Part shown: positions 1 through 8,366 of the stretch, in pieces
How the letters are laid out: every line of letters starts with the position of its first letter
How positions within the stretch are numbered: the first letter of the stretch is position 1
Assembly: GCF_003258295.1 (NCBI RefSeq)
Contig: NZ_QKYN01000161.1
Span: 1 to 53,808, forward strand
Length of the DNA: 53,808 nt
Direction of reading: 5' to 3'
DNA from: Streptacidiphilus pinicola
GTDB taxonomy: Bacteria > Actinomycetota > Actinomycetes > Streptomycetales > Streptomycetaceae
Program-made: the position numbers and the translations under genes
Notes under the pieces: generated by a model
What the model saw: the letters and a program-made list of their open reading frames with translations, nothing else
Told to the model about the DNA's origin: nothing
The model's database searches: none

Positions 1-1827
1 CCGCGGCCGTCGACGGCCGCGGAGGCGGCCGAGGCGCCCCACGAGGCCGCGACGGCGCGGCCGAGCGCCGAGGCCGTGCCCATGACCCCGGTGAAACCCG
101 CCCAGGTGCCCGCGACCGCGGGGCACGGCGCGGGCGCGGGTGGGGCGGCCCGTGTGGCCGGGGCGCAGGCAGAGGCCGCTGTGCCCGCGCAGTCCGGGCC
201 GGCGCGGGCCGCGCAGCCGGATGTCACCGTGATCGTCGCGGTGTACAACACCATGCCCTACCTGACGACCTGCCTGGAGTCGCTGCTCGCGCAGACGCTC
301 GGCACCGCGCGGATGCAGATCGTCACCGTCGACGACGGCTCGACCGACGGCAGCGGTGCGGTGCTGGACGCGTTCGCGGCCGAGCACCCCGGGTTGGTCG
401 ACGTCGTGCACCAGGCCAACTCCGGTGGCCCGGCGGCGCCGAGCAATCGGGCGCTGGATCTCGCCCGCGGGCGCTTCGTGTTCTTCCTCGGCGCCGACGA
501 CCACCTCGGCCCGGAGGCGCTGGAGCGCCTGGTCGCCGCCGCCGACGCGCACGGCACCGACGTCGTCGCGGGCCGGATGGTCGGCCTGAACGGCCGCTGG
601 GTGCCGAAGGCCGCGTTCGAGCGGCAGCGGCACGACGCCACGCTCGGCAACTCCGCGCTGGCCTGGGCACTGTCGAACACCAAACTGTTCCGCCGCTCGC
701 TGATCGAGCGGCTCGCGCTGCGCTACGACGAGGACCTGCCCGTCCTCAGCGACCAACCCTTCACGCTGGCCGCCCTGTTCGCCGCGGGCCGGGCGTCGAT
801 CCTGAACGACTACGACTACTACTACGCGGTGCGCCGCTACAACGCCGACAACATCACCTACCGGGGCGGACCGGAGCCGCGGTTGCTCGGCACCGAGCGG
901 ATCATGGCCCTGACCGGCCGGCTCGCCGAGTCCCCCGAGGTCCGCGACCGCGTGCACCGGCGCCACCTGGAGGGCGAGCTCGCGGACATCCTCGGCCCGG
1001 CGCTGCTGGAGCTGGACCGGGAGGCGCAGGAGCGGATCACGGCGCGGGTGGGCGCGCTGGTGCGCGAACACGCCACCGACGAGCTGCTGCTGAAGGTGCC
1101 GACCGCCGCCCGGATCCGGCTGCTGCTGGCCCGCGCGGGCGAGGTGGACGCGCTGCTGGAGGCGCTCCGCTTCGAACAGCGGCACCCGCGGCTGCCGCTG
1201 CTGATCCGCGGCGAGCGCGCCCTGCTGGACCACCCGGCCCTCGGCGACGCCCGACTCGGCCTCGACGAGCGGTTCTTCGCCACCGACGCCTCGCTGACCC
1301 GCCTCGACGGCCTGACGGCCGCCCTCGCGCTGGACGCGCGCCGCCGCCCCTGCCTGACCGTCACCGCGCACAGCCCGCTGCCGGGCTACGGCGGGCCGGT
1401 CGCCCGGCTCTGGGCGGAGACCTTCCGGCCCAGCGGCGCCTCGGCCGTGGGCGAGCAGTTCATCGCCCATCCGGCGCTGGTCTCCTACGCGCCCGCCCCC
1501 GACGGCGGGACCACGGTGACCGCGCGCGTCCCGCTCGGGCTGCTGCTGCGGCAGACCCACCTCGGCGCGGCGTCCGGCCCCTGGTCGCTGCGGCTGCGCC
1601 TGCACGGCCGGGCCGCGACGGGGAGCCGCACCCACGAGCTCGGTCCCGTCGGGTGCGACGCACCGGTCAAGCTGCGCGCCTGGCGCGGCCCCCATCTCTT
1701 CCGGGTCTCCGCGACCGTCGGCGCCGAGGGCGAGTTGCAGCTCTCGGTCGCCGCGCTGAGCCTGGTCCGCTCGCTGAAACGACGGCTGCGCCCCACCCCT
1801 CGCGCCGCCCAGGAAGGAAAGACGTGA
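1..1827 (+). CDS. GT2 family glycosyltransferase, 5' end open at window edge
   Basis: Predicted inverting glycosyltransferase of the GT-A fold, probably adding a sugar to a surface polysaccharide or teichoic-acid-like polymer at the inner membrane face. Counting from a GTG at 76, residues 1-48 are a low-complexity Ala/Pro/Gly leader, the GT2 domain begins at DVTVIVAVYN (49-58), the nucleotide-binding segment is VDDGSTDGS and the metal-binding segment is GADDH. The C-terminal 200 residues are Leu/Arg-rich and beta-like, as in polymerising teichoic acid transferases, but I do not recognise them firmly. The frame is open to base 1 with no stop, so the true start may lie outside the window; the GTG at 76 has no convincing ribosome site. 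Its stop overlaps the next gene by 4 bases (GTGA), showing one operon. The acceptor sugar is unknown. Confidence 0.85.
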   Translation, partial: PRPSTAAEAAEAPHEAATARPSAEAVPMTPVKPAQVPATAGHGAGAGGAARVAGAQAEAAVPAQSGPARAAQPDVTVIVAVYNTMPYLTTCLESLLAQTLGTARMQIVTVDDGSTDGSGAVLDAFAAEHPGLVDVVHQANSGGPAAPSNRALDLARGRFVFFLGADDHLGPEALERLVAAADAHGTDVVAGRMVGLNGRWVPKAAFERQRHDATLGNSALAWALSNTKLFRRSLIERLALRYDEDLPVLSDQPFTLAALFAAGRASILNDYDYYYAVRRYNADNITYRGGPEPRLLGTERIMALTGRLAESPEVRDRVHRRHLEGELADILGPALLELDREAQERITARVGALVREHATDELLLKVPTAARIRLLLARAGEVDALLEALRFEQRHPRLPLLIRGERALLDHPALGDARLGLDERFFATDASLTRLDGLTAALALDARRRPCLTVTAHSPLPGYGGPVARLWAETFRPSGASAVGEQFIAHPALVSYAPAPDGGTTVTARVPLGLLLRQTHLGAASGPWSLRLRLHGRAATGSRTHELGPVGCDAPVKLRAWRGPHLFRVSATVGAEGELQLSVAALSLVRSLKRRLRPTPRAAQEGKT

Positions 1828-3107
1828 ACGTCTGCGTAGTCGCCCTCGGCAAGATCGGCCTGCCGTTGGCGGTGCAGTTCGCGAGCAAGGGCCACCAGGT
1901 CGTCGGCGCGGACGTGAACCCGGCCGTCGTGGAGCAGGTCAACGCCGGGACCGAGCCGTTCCCGGGCGAGGCCGAGCTGGACCTGCGCCTCAAGCAGGCC
2001 GTCTCCGCCGGTCTGCTGACCGCCACCACGGACACGGCCGCCGCCGTGGCCGGCAGCGACGTCGTGGTGCTGGTCGTCCCGCTCTTCGTCGACGGCGAGG
2101 GCACGCCGGACTTCTCCCACCTCGACGCCGCCACCGAGGCCGTCGCCGCCGGACTGCAGCCCGGCACCCTGGTCTGCTACGAGACGACGCTGCCGGTCGG
2201 CACCACCCGGGACCGCTGGGCGCCGCTGCTGGAGCGCGGCTCGGGCCTGACCGCGGGCCGCGACTTCCACCTGGTCTTCAGCCCCGAACGGGTGCTCACC
2301 GGCCGGGTCTTCGCCGACCTGCGCCGCTACCCCAAGCTGATCGGCGGCATCGACGCCGCCTCCGCCGCGGCCGGACGCGCCTTCTACGAGGCCGCGCTGG
2401 ACTTCGACGAGCGCCCCGAACTGCCGCGCCCCAACGGCGTCTGGGACCTCGGCACCGCCGAGGCCGCGGAGCTGGCCAAGCTCGCCGAGACCACCTACCG
2501 GGACGTCAACATCGGCCTGGCCAACCAGTTCGCGCGCTTCGCCGACCGGGTCGGCGTGGACATCGCGCAGGTCATCGCGGCCTGCAACAGCCAGCCGTAC
2601 AGCCACATCCACACGCCCGGCATCGCCGTCGGCGGCCACTGCATCCCGGTCTACCCGCGCCTGTACCTGTGGAACGACCCGGAGGCGACCGTCGTGGCCT
2701 CCGCCCGCGCGGCCAACACGGAGATGCCGGCCTACGCCGTCGACCTGCTGGCCGAGGCCTACGGCGAACTGAAGGACGCGCACGTGCTGGTGCTCGGCGC
2801 GGCCTACCGCGGCGGCGTCAAGGAGACCGCGTTCTCGGGCGTCTTCCCGACGGTCGCGGCGCTGCGCGAGCGCGGGGCGATCCCCTACGTCAGCGACCCG
2901 CTCTACACCGACTCCGAACTGGTCGCGCTCGGCCTGCCGCCGCACCGCGGCGAGCCGGTGACGGCGGCCGTGGTCCAGGCGGACCACCCCGAGTACCAGG
3001 CGCTCGGCTCCGCCGACCTGCCCGGCGTCCGGGCCCTGGTCGACGGCCGCCGCACCACCGACCCGGCGCGCTGGCAGGGCGTGCGCCGCGTCGTCATCGG
3101 CGGCTGA
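1824..3107 (+). CDS. nucleotide sugar dehydrogenase (UDP-HexNAc/UDP-glucose dehydrogenase family)
   Basis: Predicted NAD-dependent four-electron oxidation of a UDP-hexose or UDP-N-acetylhexosamine to its uronic acid in the cytoplasm. 427 aa, normal for the family. It shows an N-terminal Rossmann motif (VALGKIGLPLA), the central dimerisation helix, the catalytic cysteine in GGHCIPVYP and the C-terminal UDP-binding domain (VLVLGAAYRGGVKE). Conservation around GGHCIPVYP and the GKIGLPLA start resembles the WecC/WbpA (UDP-ManNAc or UDP-GlcNAc dehydrogenase) branch more than the Ugd at 17548; this assignment is inference. The GTG start is chosen because AGGAAGGA lies at 1811-1818 and the start overlaps the upstream stop by 4 bases. 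It lies between two glycosyltransferase genes, so it probably feeds them a uronic-acid donor. Confidence 0.9.
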   Translation: MNVCVVALGKIGLPLAVQFASKGHQVVGADVNPAVVEQVNAGTEPFPGEAELDLRLKQAVSAGLLTATTDTAAAVAGSDVVVLVVPLFVDGEGTPDFSHLDAATEAVAAGLQPGTLVCYETTLPVGTTRDRWAPLLERGSGLTAGRDFHLVFSPERVLTGRVFADLRRYPKLIGGIDAASAAAGRAFYEAALDFDERPELPRPNGVWDLGTAEAAELAKLAETTYRDVNIGLANQFARFADRVGVDIAQVIAACNSQPYSHIHTPGIAVGGHCIPVYPRLYLWNDPEATVVASARAANTEMPAYAVDLLAEAYGELKDAHVLVLGAAYRGGVKETAFSGVFPTVAALRERGAIPYVSDPLYTDSELVALGLPPHRGEPVTAAVVQADHPEYQALGSADLPGVRALVDGRRTTDPARWQGVRRVVIGG

Positions 3108-3149
3108 ACCCCCGCCCCGCAGAACCATCCAGAGAAGGGCGCGACCGCC

Positions 3150-5807
3150 GTGAACGCGGAGCAGCAGCAGGACCAGGCGGCCGACCTGGCGGACCCCGAC
3201 GAGCGGCTCGACCTCGACGACCGGCCCCGGCTGGCGGTCATCGTCGGCAACGGCATCACCGGCGACTCCCGGGTGCAGAAGACGGCGATCGCCGCCGCCC
3301 GGGACGGCTGGCGGGTCCTGCTGCTCGGCCGCAGCCGCAGCGGCCGGGTGGAGCGCTCCTGGATGGGCCCGATCGAGGTGGTCCGCGTCCCGGTCTGGCA
3401 CAACGTGCGCCGCCAGGTCGCCCACGACCGCGCCCGCGGGCCGCGCAGCCTGGTCACCCGCTTCCGGCTCGACGACGTCGACGCGCTCAAGCGCTACCAG
3501 GCCGCGCACCGCACCTGGGACCGCGCGCTGAGCGCCGAGGTCGGCACGCTGGAACGCGAGGGCCGCGCCTCCGTGCGCCGCAACACGCTCAAGGCCGCGC
3601 TGCGGGCCCGCCGGACCGTGTACCGCGCCCGCAACTGGGCCTTCCGCTGGGAGGGCCGGCAGCAGCCGGACCCGACCGTCCCGGTCGGCGAGTGGCGCCT
3701 GGACTGGCCCGAACTGCTCGACCTGGACCTGGCCTTCGGCCCGGCCATCGAGGAGTTCCGCCCGCACGTCATCCACGCCAACGACGTCACCATGCTGGTC
3801 CCGGCCGCCCACAGCGCCGCCCGTCTGTGGGCCGCCGGCCACCGCTGCTCCTGGCTCTACGACTCGCACGAGTACGTGGCCGGCGTCGAGTGGGGCAACC
3901 CGCTGCGCCAGGCCGCGTACCCCGCGCTGGAGACGGAGTTCATCGGCCGCGCCGACGCCGTCGTCACCGTCTCCCCCGAGATCGCCGGGCTGCTGCGCGA
4001 GGCTCACGGCCTGCGGGAGACTCCGCTCGTCGTCGCCAACACCCCCGTGCGCGAGGCGGTCGGCGTGGACGCGCCCGGCACCGGCGTGCGCGCCCTGTGC
4101 GGGCTCGACGAAAGCGTCCCGCTGCTGGTCTACGCGGGCTGGGTGGACCGCCAGCGCGGGCTGGAGACGGTGGTCGCCGGGCTCGGCGCGCTCCCCGAGG
4201 TGCACCTGGCCCTGGTGACGAACCGCCAGAATCCCTTCGTCCAGGTGCTGCTGGACCAGGCGGCGGAGGTCGGCGCGGCCGACCGCGTGCACGTCCTGCC
4301 GTACGTGCCGCAGCACGCCGTGGCGGACTACATCGCCTCCGCGGACCTCGGCCTGATCCCGTTCCGGCGCACGCCCAACTGTGAGCTGTCGCTGCCGACG
4401 AAGATGGCCGAGTACCTCCACGCCGGCCTGCCGGTGCTGGCCAGCGACGTGAAGACGGTCCGCGCGTTCACCGAGGAGCACGGCATCGGTGAGGTCTTCA
4501 CCGCCGGCGACGCCGTCTCCTTCGCCGAGGCCGCGGCCAAGGCCGTCGCCGCACGCGACGCCCTCGCCGAGCGGATCACCGAGCCGCTGCTGGCCGAACT
4601 CTCCTGGGAGGCCCAGACCGGCACGCTGCTCGACCTGTACCGCCGCCTCGCCGGGACCGGCCCGGAGGCCCCCCGCCCCGACGTGCCGTGGACCGTCACC
4701 GAGCAGGTGCAGCGCCCCGCGCAGAGCGAGGACGGCGCCTCGGCGGTCAACCGCTGGCGGTCCCTGGACGCGTCGGGCGACGTGCGCCTCGGCCTGGGCA
4801 TCGCCAACTACGCGGGCCAGCTGGCCGCGTTCGCCTCGGCAGTCAGCCGCGAGCGCGAGGACGTCTCCTGCGAGGTCGTCATGGCCAGCAGCGCGACGGG
4901 CTTCGGCTACCCCGCCGACGCCTACCTCGACAACTCCCGTCTGGGCTCCGTCGATGTGCAGGTCGAGCAGGTCCGCCGGATCCTCTCCGGCCGCTACACC
5001 CACCTCCTCACCGACGCGTTCCGTCCCGTGCTGGGCTTCCTGAACGGCGACCACATCGGCGCGGACCTCCCCGCGCTGCGGTCGGCGGGCCTCAAGGTCG
5101 CGCTGCTGGCCCACGGCAGCGAGATCCGCCATCCAGGTCGTCACCTGGAGCGCCACGCCGAGTCCCTCTTTCTCGACGCCCCCGCCGAGCAGGTCGCGGC
5201 GATGACCGCGATCGCGGAACGCAACCGCCGCACGGCGGCGGACAGCGGCCTGCCCGTGTACGTCACCACCCCCGACCTGTTGATCGATCTGCCGTGGGCG
5301 ACGTGGGCCCCGCTGGTCGTCGACGTCGACGCGTGGTCGAGCGACGCGCCCGTGCTGGAGCGCAAGCGCCCCGTCGTGGTCCACGCCCCGTCGAAGCGGT
5401 GGACGAAGGGCAGCGGCCGGATCCTCCCGGTGCTGGAGTCGTTGCACGACCAGGGCGCCATCGACTTCCAACTCCTGGAGGGCGTCCCGTGGGAGGAGGT
5501 CCGCCGCCGCATCAGGTCTGCCGACATCGTGGTCGACCAGTTCGCCATCGGCGCCTACGGCACGTTCTCCTGCGAGGCGATGGCGGCCGGCCGCCCGGTC
5601 CTCTGCTACATCTCCGACGAGGTCGAAGCGGTCACCGGCCCCCTCCCCATCGTCAACGCGACGAGCGCGACGCTGCGCGAAGCGGTGGAGTCCCTCCTGG
5701 ACGACCGCGAGGCGGGCGCGCGAATCGGCGCGGAGTCCCTGGCCTTCGTCCGCGAGCACCACGACGGCCGCAGGACGGCCGCGGCGCTGTCGAGCTTCCT
5801 GCAGTAG
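3150..5807 (+). CDS. tandem two-domain GT-B glycosyltransferase (GT4-like)
   Basis: 885 aa, about twice the size of one GT4 enzyme. Residues 28-510 form a complete GT-B protein: the N-terminal half begins LAVIVGNGITGDSRVQKTA, a DSHEY segment follows, and the C-terminal half carries the retaining-enzyme pattern around PTKMAEYLHAGLPVLASD. Residues about 545-885 form a second GT-B-like unit with a HAPSKRWTKGS segment and a second donor-site pattern, GTFSCEAMAAGRPVLCYISDE. The protein may add two sugars in sequence, or the second unit may be a binding module. No signal peptide or membrane helix is visible. The GTG start has a loose AGAAGGG 10-15 bases upstream. It follows the dehydrogenase by 42 bases and is probably in the same operon. 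Confidence 0.85.
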   Translation: MNAEQQQDQAADLADPDERLDLDDRPRLAVIVGNGITGDSRVQKTAIAAARDGWRVLLLGRSRSGRVERSWMGPIEVVRVPVWHNVRRQVAHDRARGPRSLVTRFRLDDVDALKRYQAAHRTWDRALSAEVGTLEREGRASVRRNTLKAALRARRTVYRARNWAFRWEGRQQPDPTVPVGEWRLDWPELLDLDLAFGPAIEEFRPHVIHANDVTMLVPAAHSAARLWAAGHRCSWLYDSHEYVAGVEWGNPLRQAAYPALETEFIGRADAVVTVSPEIAGLLREAHGLRETPLVVANTPVREAVGVDAPGTGVRALCGLDESVPLLVYAGWVDRQRGLETVVAGLGALPEVHLALVTNRQNPFVQVLLDQAAEVGAADRVHVLPYVPQHAVADYIASADLGLIPFRRTPNCELSLPTKMAEYLHAGLPVLASDVKTVRAFTEEHGIGEVFTAGDAVSFAEAAAKAVAARDALAERITEPLLAELSWEAQTGTLLDLYRRLAGTGPEAPRPDVPWTVTEQVQRPAQSEDGASAVNRWRSLDASGDVRLGLGIANYAGQLAAFASAVSREREDVSCEVVMASSATGFGYPADAYLDNSRLGSVDVQVEQVRRILSGRYTHLLTDAFRPVLGFLNGDHIGADLPALRSAGLKVALLAHGSEIRHPGRHLERHAESLFLDAPAEQVAAMTAIAERNRRTAADSGLPVYVTTPDLLIDLPWATWAPLVVDVDAWSSDAPVLERKRPVVVHAPSKRWTKGSGRILPVLESLHDQGAIDFQLLEGVPWEEVRRRIRSADIVVDQFAIGAYGTFSCEAMAAGRPVLCYISDEVEAVTGPLPIVNATSATLREAVESLLDDREAGARIGAESLAFVREHHDGRRTAAALSSFLQ

Positions 5808-5811
5808 CCCA

Positions 5812-5919
5812 CCCAGGGGCGCGAGGCTCTGCGCGACAAGCCACCGGCGTGCGGATGGTCCTCATCGAACAGGGCCATCCGCGCAGGGGGGGTTTCTCGC
5901 GCAGTTCCTCGCGCCCCTG
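5812..5919. repeat. nested inverted-repeat intergenic element, copy 1 (bidirectional terminator)
   Basis: Outer arms at 5812-5836 and 5895-5919 pair over about 25 bases with two mismatches (CCCAGGGGCGCGAGG core). An inner hairpin, GCGGATGG at 5851-5858 with CCATCCGC at 5875-5882, sits in the loop. The element fills the space between the convergent glycosyltransferase and acetyltransferase genes, so transcription termination on both strands is the likely role. A second copy with the same CAGGGGCGCG arms lies at 44930-44968, also between convergent genes. Confidence 0.75.
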
Positions 5920-5934
5920 GGGAGTGCAGCTACC

Positions 5935-6528
5935 TCAGAGCTCGAAAAGTGATCCGTCACGCTCGGCGTAGCGCGAGTCCGTCTGGGGGCAGACCCACTC
6001 CCCCGTCGCGGCGTCCTGCTCCAGACGGACGCCCGCGCGGCCCACCCAGCCGATGCGCCGCGCCGGGACCCCCGCGACCAGGGCGAAGTCCGGGACGTCC
6101 CGCGTCACCACCGCGCCGGCGGCGACCAGGGACCAGCGACCCACCCGGACGGGGGCGACGCACACCGAGCGGGCGCCCAGGGACGCGCCCTCGGCGACGA
6201 CGACGCCGACCGGCTCCCAGTCGCCGCCGCGCTTCAGCTTGCCCTCGGGGTCCACGGAACGTGGGTAGTGGTCGTTGGTGAGGACGACCGCGGGGCCGAC
6301 GAAGACGCCGTCGGCCAGCTCGGCCGGCTCGTAGACCAGGGCGTGGTTCTGGAGTTTCACGTTGTTGCCGATGCGGACGCCGGGGCCGACGTACGCGCCG
6401 CGGCCGATCACGCAGCCGGTGCCGAGGCGGGCCTGCTCGCGGATCTGGGCGAGCTCCCAGACGGTGGTGCCGTCACCGAGCTCGGCCGTCGGGTCGACCT
6501 GGGCCGTGGGTTGGACGCGTGCGTTCAT
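5935..6528 (-). CDS. left-handed beta-helix N-acetyltransferase (WbbJ/WlbB-like)
   Basis: 197 aa hexapeptide-repeat acyltransferase, a cytoplasmic trimer in known relatives, using acetyl-CoA. Repeated hexads run from about residue 10 to 150 (for example LGTGCVIGRGAYVGPGVRIG). The catalytic-loop histidine fits TNDHYPRS, and the family signature GAVVTRDVPDFALVAGVPAR is present. The order of motifs resembles UDP-2-acetamido-3-amino-2,3-dideoxy-glucuronate N-acetyltransferases (WbpD/WlbB), which act after a UDP-HexNAc dehydrogenase. Such a dehydrogenase is encoded nearby at 1824, but the intermediate oxidase and aminotransferase are not in the window. Convergent with the glycosyltransferase operon. 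A generic sugar O-acetyltransferase remains possible. Confidence 0.87.
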   Translation of the reverse strand: MNARVQPTAQVDPTAELGDGTTVWELAQIREQARLGTGCVIGRGAYVGPGVRIGNNVKLQNHALVYEPAELADGVFVGPAVVLTNDHYPRSVDPEGKLKRGGDWEPVGVVVAEGASLGARSVCVAPVRVGRWSLVAAGAVVTRDVPDFALVAGVPARRIGWVGRAGVRLEQDAATGEWVCPQTDSRYAERDGSLFEL

Positions 6529-6567
6529 GCGCCGACCGTACGGCTTCCCGGTGAAGCGCAGGGGACG

Positions 6568-8220
6568 TCAGGCCTTCAGGCGGGTGACGAGGTTCCGTGT
6601 CGCGATCTGCGCCTGCGGGATCTCCAGCTTCGGTCCGCCGCCCAGCGCCAGCGCCCAGCCGAAGGTGCCGGCGTTGAAGACCCACCCGCCGGCCGTGGCG
6701 CGGTAGAGCGTGGTGTTCTGCTGCTGCATCCGGCTGCGGCCGGCCGCGCGGAACTGGGAGTCGGAGAGCAGCAGGTGCTCGCTCGCCGCGGGCAGCGGCA
6801 CCCCGCGCTGTTGGCCGTCGGCCTCGCCACTGACCAGGTCGGGGAGGAAGTCGCCGTCGATCAGGTCGGTGCCCTGCCAGAACCAGTGCGTGGCGGTGCT
6901 GACCGTCAGCGGGAACGTGCCGACGACCGCTCCGGTGTACTGGCCGCCGAGCAGCCGCTGCTCGGCCAGCGCGCCGTTCGGGGCGGCACGGCGCCAGAAC
7001 GTGGTCGGGCCGGTGGGGTCGTGGATCGGGTCGGGGTCGGTCTTGTAGCAGGTCATCAGCGGGAAGCCGGTGGGGTCCCGGTCGATCCGCACCTTCCAGT
7101 AGCAGTCGTTGGCGGCGAAGGTCGCCAGCGAGAGGCCCCCGGCCACGCCCTGCTCGACGGTCTGCCGCATCTCCTGCGACCAGTACTCGTCGTGGCCGCT
7201 GAAGAGCAGCGCCTGGTGCCGGCTCGGCACGACACGGCCCTCGTGCAGGTCGAGGTTGGTGGCGTAGGTGACGTCCCAGCCCTCGCGCTCGGCCCAGGAG
7301 ACGAAGGCCAGGTCGAGAGCGAACTCGGCGGGCATGCCGTCGTGCTGGTAGGGGCGTCGGAAGCTGACGGCCCGGGAGCGCTGCGGGTAGTGCCGGACGT
7401 ACCGCTGGCGCGCCACCGGCTCGGCGGGGTAGGTGTGGCCGTCGGGCGCCTTGGCCCCGGCCGCAGGGTCCGTGGCGGAGGGCAGGAAACCGTAGTAGAG
7501 GCTGCGGCCCAGCGTGCCGTCGAACGGGTACTGGTTGTAGGCCTGGTAGGTGTTGAACGGCAGCACCACCAGGAACGTACTGGCCCGGCTGTCGTCGCGG
7601 ACCGCGAACGGCACGGCGGTGCGCTCGCCGCGCTCGGTGGTGAAGGAGGCGAGGTAGAGGCCGCTGACCCAGTCGCGCGGGATCTCCAGCGACCAACTGG
7701 GCTGCCAGCTCGTCCGGACCGTGCCGTTCGGCCCGTCCACCTCCGGTGCCGGCTGTTGCTGACCCCGCTGCTTGGGACTGGTCGTCAGCAGCCGCCCGCC
7801 CGCGCCGCCGTAGTGGCCCATCCGGTAGACGGCGACGGTGTAGGACTGCGGGGCGGCGGTGGCGACGTGGAAGGCGATCTGCTCGCCGTGGGTGACGCTG
7901 GTGGTGTCGGCGAAGGCCTTGATCTGGCTCAGGTCGTCGGTGACGGGCGTCGCGCCGCGGTCGGCGGACATCCAGCCCCGGCTGCCGGCCTCGCGGTTCT
8001 CGCGGGTGATCGGGTTGCCGGTGCGCACGTCGGCCGGCCGGGCCGTCGCCGAGCCGTTCCCGGCCCCGCCGCCGTCGTTCTCGGAGCACCCGGCCAGGCT
8101 CGACAGCCCGGCCGCCCCGGCGGCCACTCCCGCGGTCGCGGCGGCGGCTCGACCCACCCCACGCAGCAGGCCGCGTCTTGTGACTTCCCGCATCCGCAGG
8201 TCCCTCGTCCTCGCAGGCAT
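6568..8220 (-). CDS. Tat-exported lipoprotein, N,N-dimethylformamidase beta-subunit-like family
   Basis: About 550 aa. The N-terminus carries a twin-arginine motif in EVTRRGLLRG followed by a hydrophobic stretch and a lipobox ending LAGC, so a Tat-exported lipoprotein is predicted. The body contains the pattern seen in proteins related to the C-terminal domain of the N,N-dimethylformamidase large subunit: YTVAVYRMGHYGG near the start, SGHDEYWS (a Zn/Fe-site-like HDEYW segment) in the middle and NGALAEQRLLGGQYTG later. Its enzymatic substrate is not known; the dimethylformamidase label is by family only. The ATG at 8220 has GGAAG six bases upstream. An ATG at 8193 with GAGGGA upstream is also possible and keeps the whole signal peptide. 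Transcribed alone. Confidence 0.8.
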   Translation of the reverse strand: MPARTRDLRMREVTRRGLLRGVGRAAAATAGVAAGAAGLSSLAGCSENDGGGAGNGSATARPADVRTGNPITRENREAGSRGWMSADRGATPVTDDLSQIKAFADTTSVTHGEQIAFHVATAAPQSYTVAVYRMGHYGGAGGRLLTTSPKQRGQQQPAPEVDGPNGTVRTSWQPSWSLEIPRDWVSGLYLASFTTERGERTAVPFAVRDDSRASTFLVVLPFNTYQAYNQYPFDGTLGRSLYYGFLPSATDPAAGAKAPDGHTYPAEPVARQRYVRHYPQRSRAVSFRRPYQHDGMPAEFALDLAFVSWAEREGWDVTYATNLDLHEGRVVPSRHQALLFSGHDEYWSQEMRQTVEQGVAGGLSLATFAANDCYWKVRIDRDPTGFPLMTCYKTDPDPIHDPTGPTTFWRRAAPNGALAEQRLLGGQYTGAVVGTFPLTVSTATHWFWQGTDLIDGDFLPDLVSGEADGQQRGVPLPAASEHLLLSDSQFRAAGRSRMQQQNTTLYRATAGGWVFNAGTFGWALALGGGPKLEIPQAQIATRNLVTRLKA

Positions 8221-8366
8221 CGCGTCTTCCGGCGGGAGTCTAGGCGGCGCCACCAGGCCCGAACCGGCCTCCGGAGGCCCGGTGACCGACTGTGACCCGA
8301 TTGCGTCCGCGCGGTCCCCAGGACCTCACGCGCCGTCCAGCCGCCGTTCAATCTCACGGCTCGAAC

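Noticed and set aside
1485-5762. Very long open frame on the minus strand (over 1,400 codons) opposite the glycosyltransferase operon
   Set aside because: It covers three well-identified genes on the other strand, its translation is low-complexity Arg/Val/Asp with no family, and such frames are routine opposite GC-rich codons.
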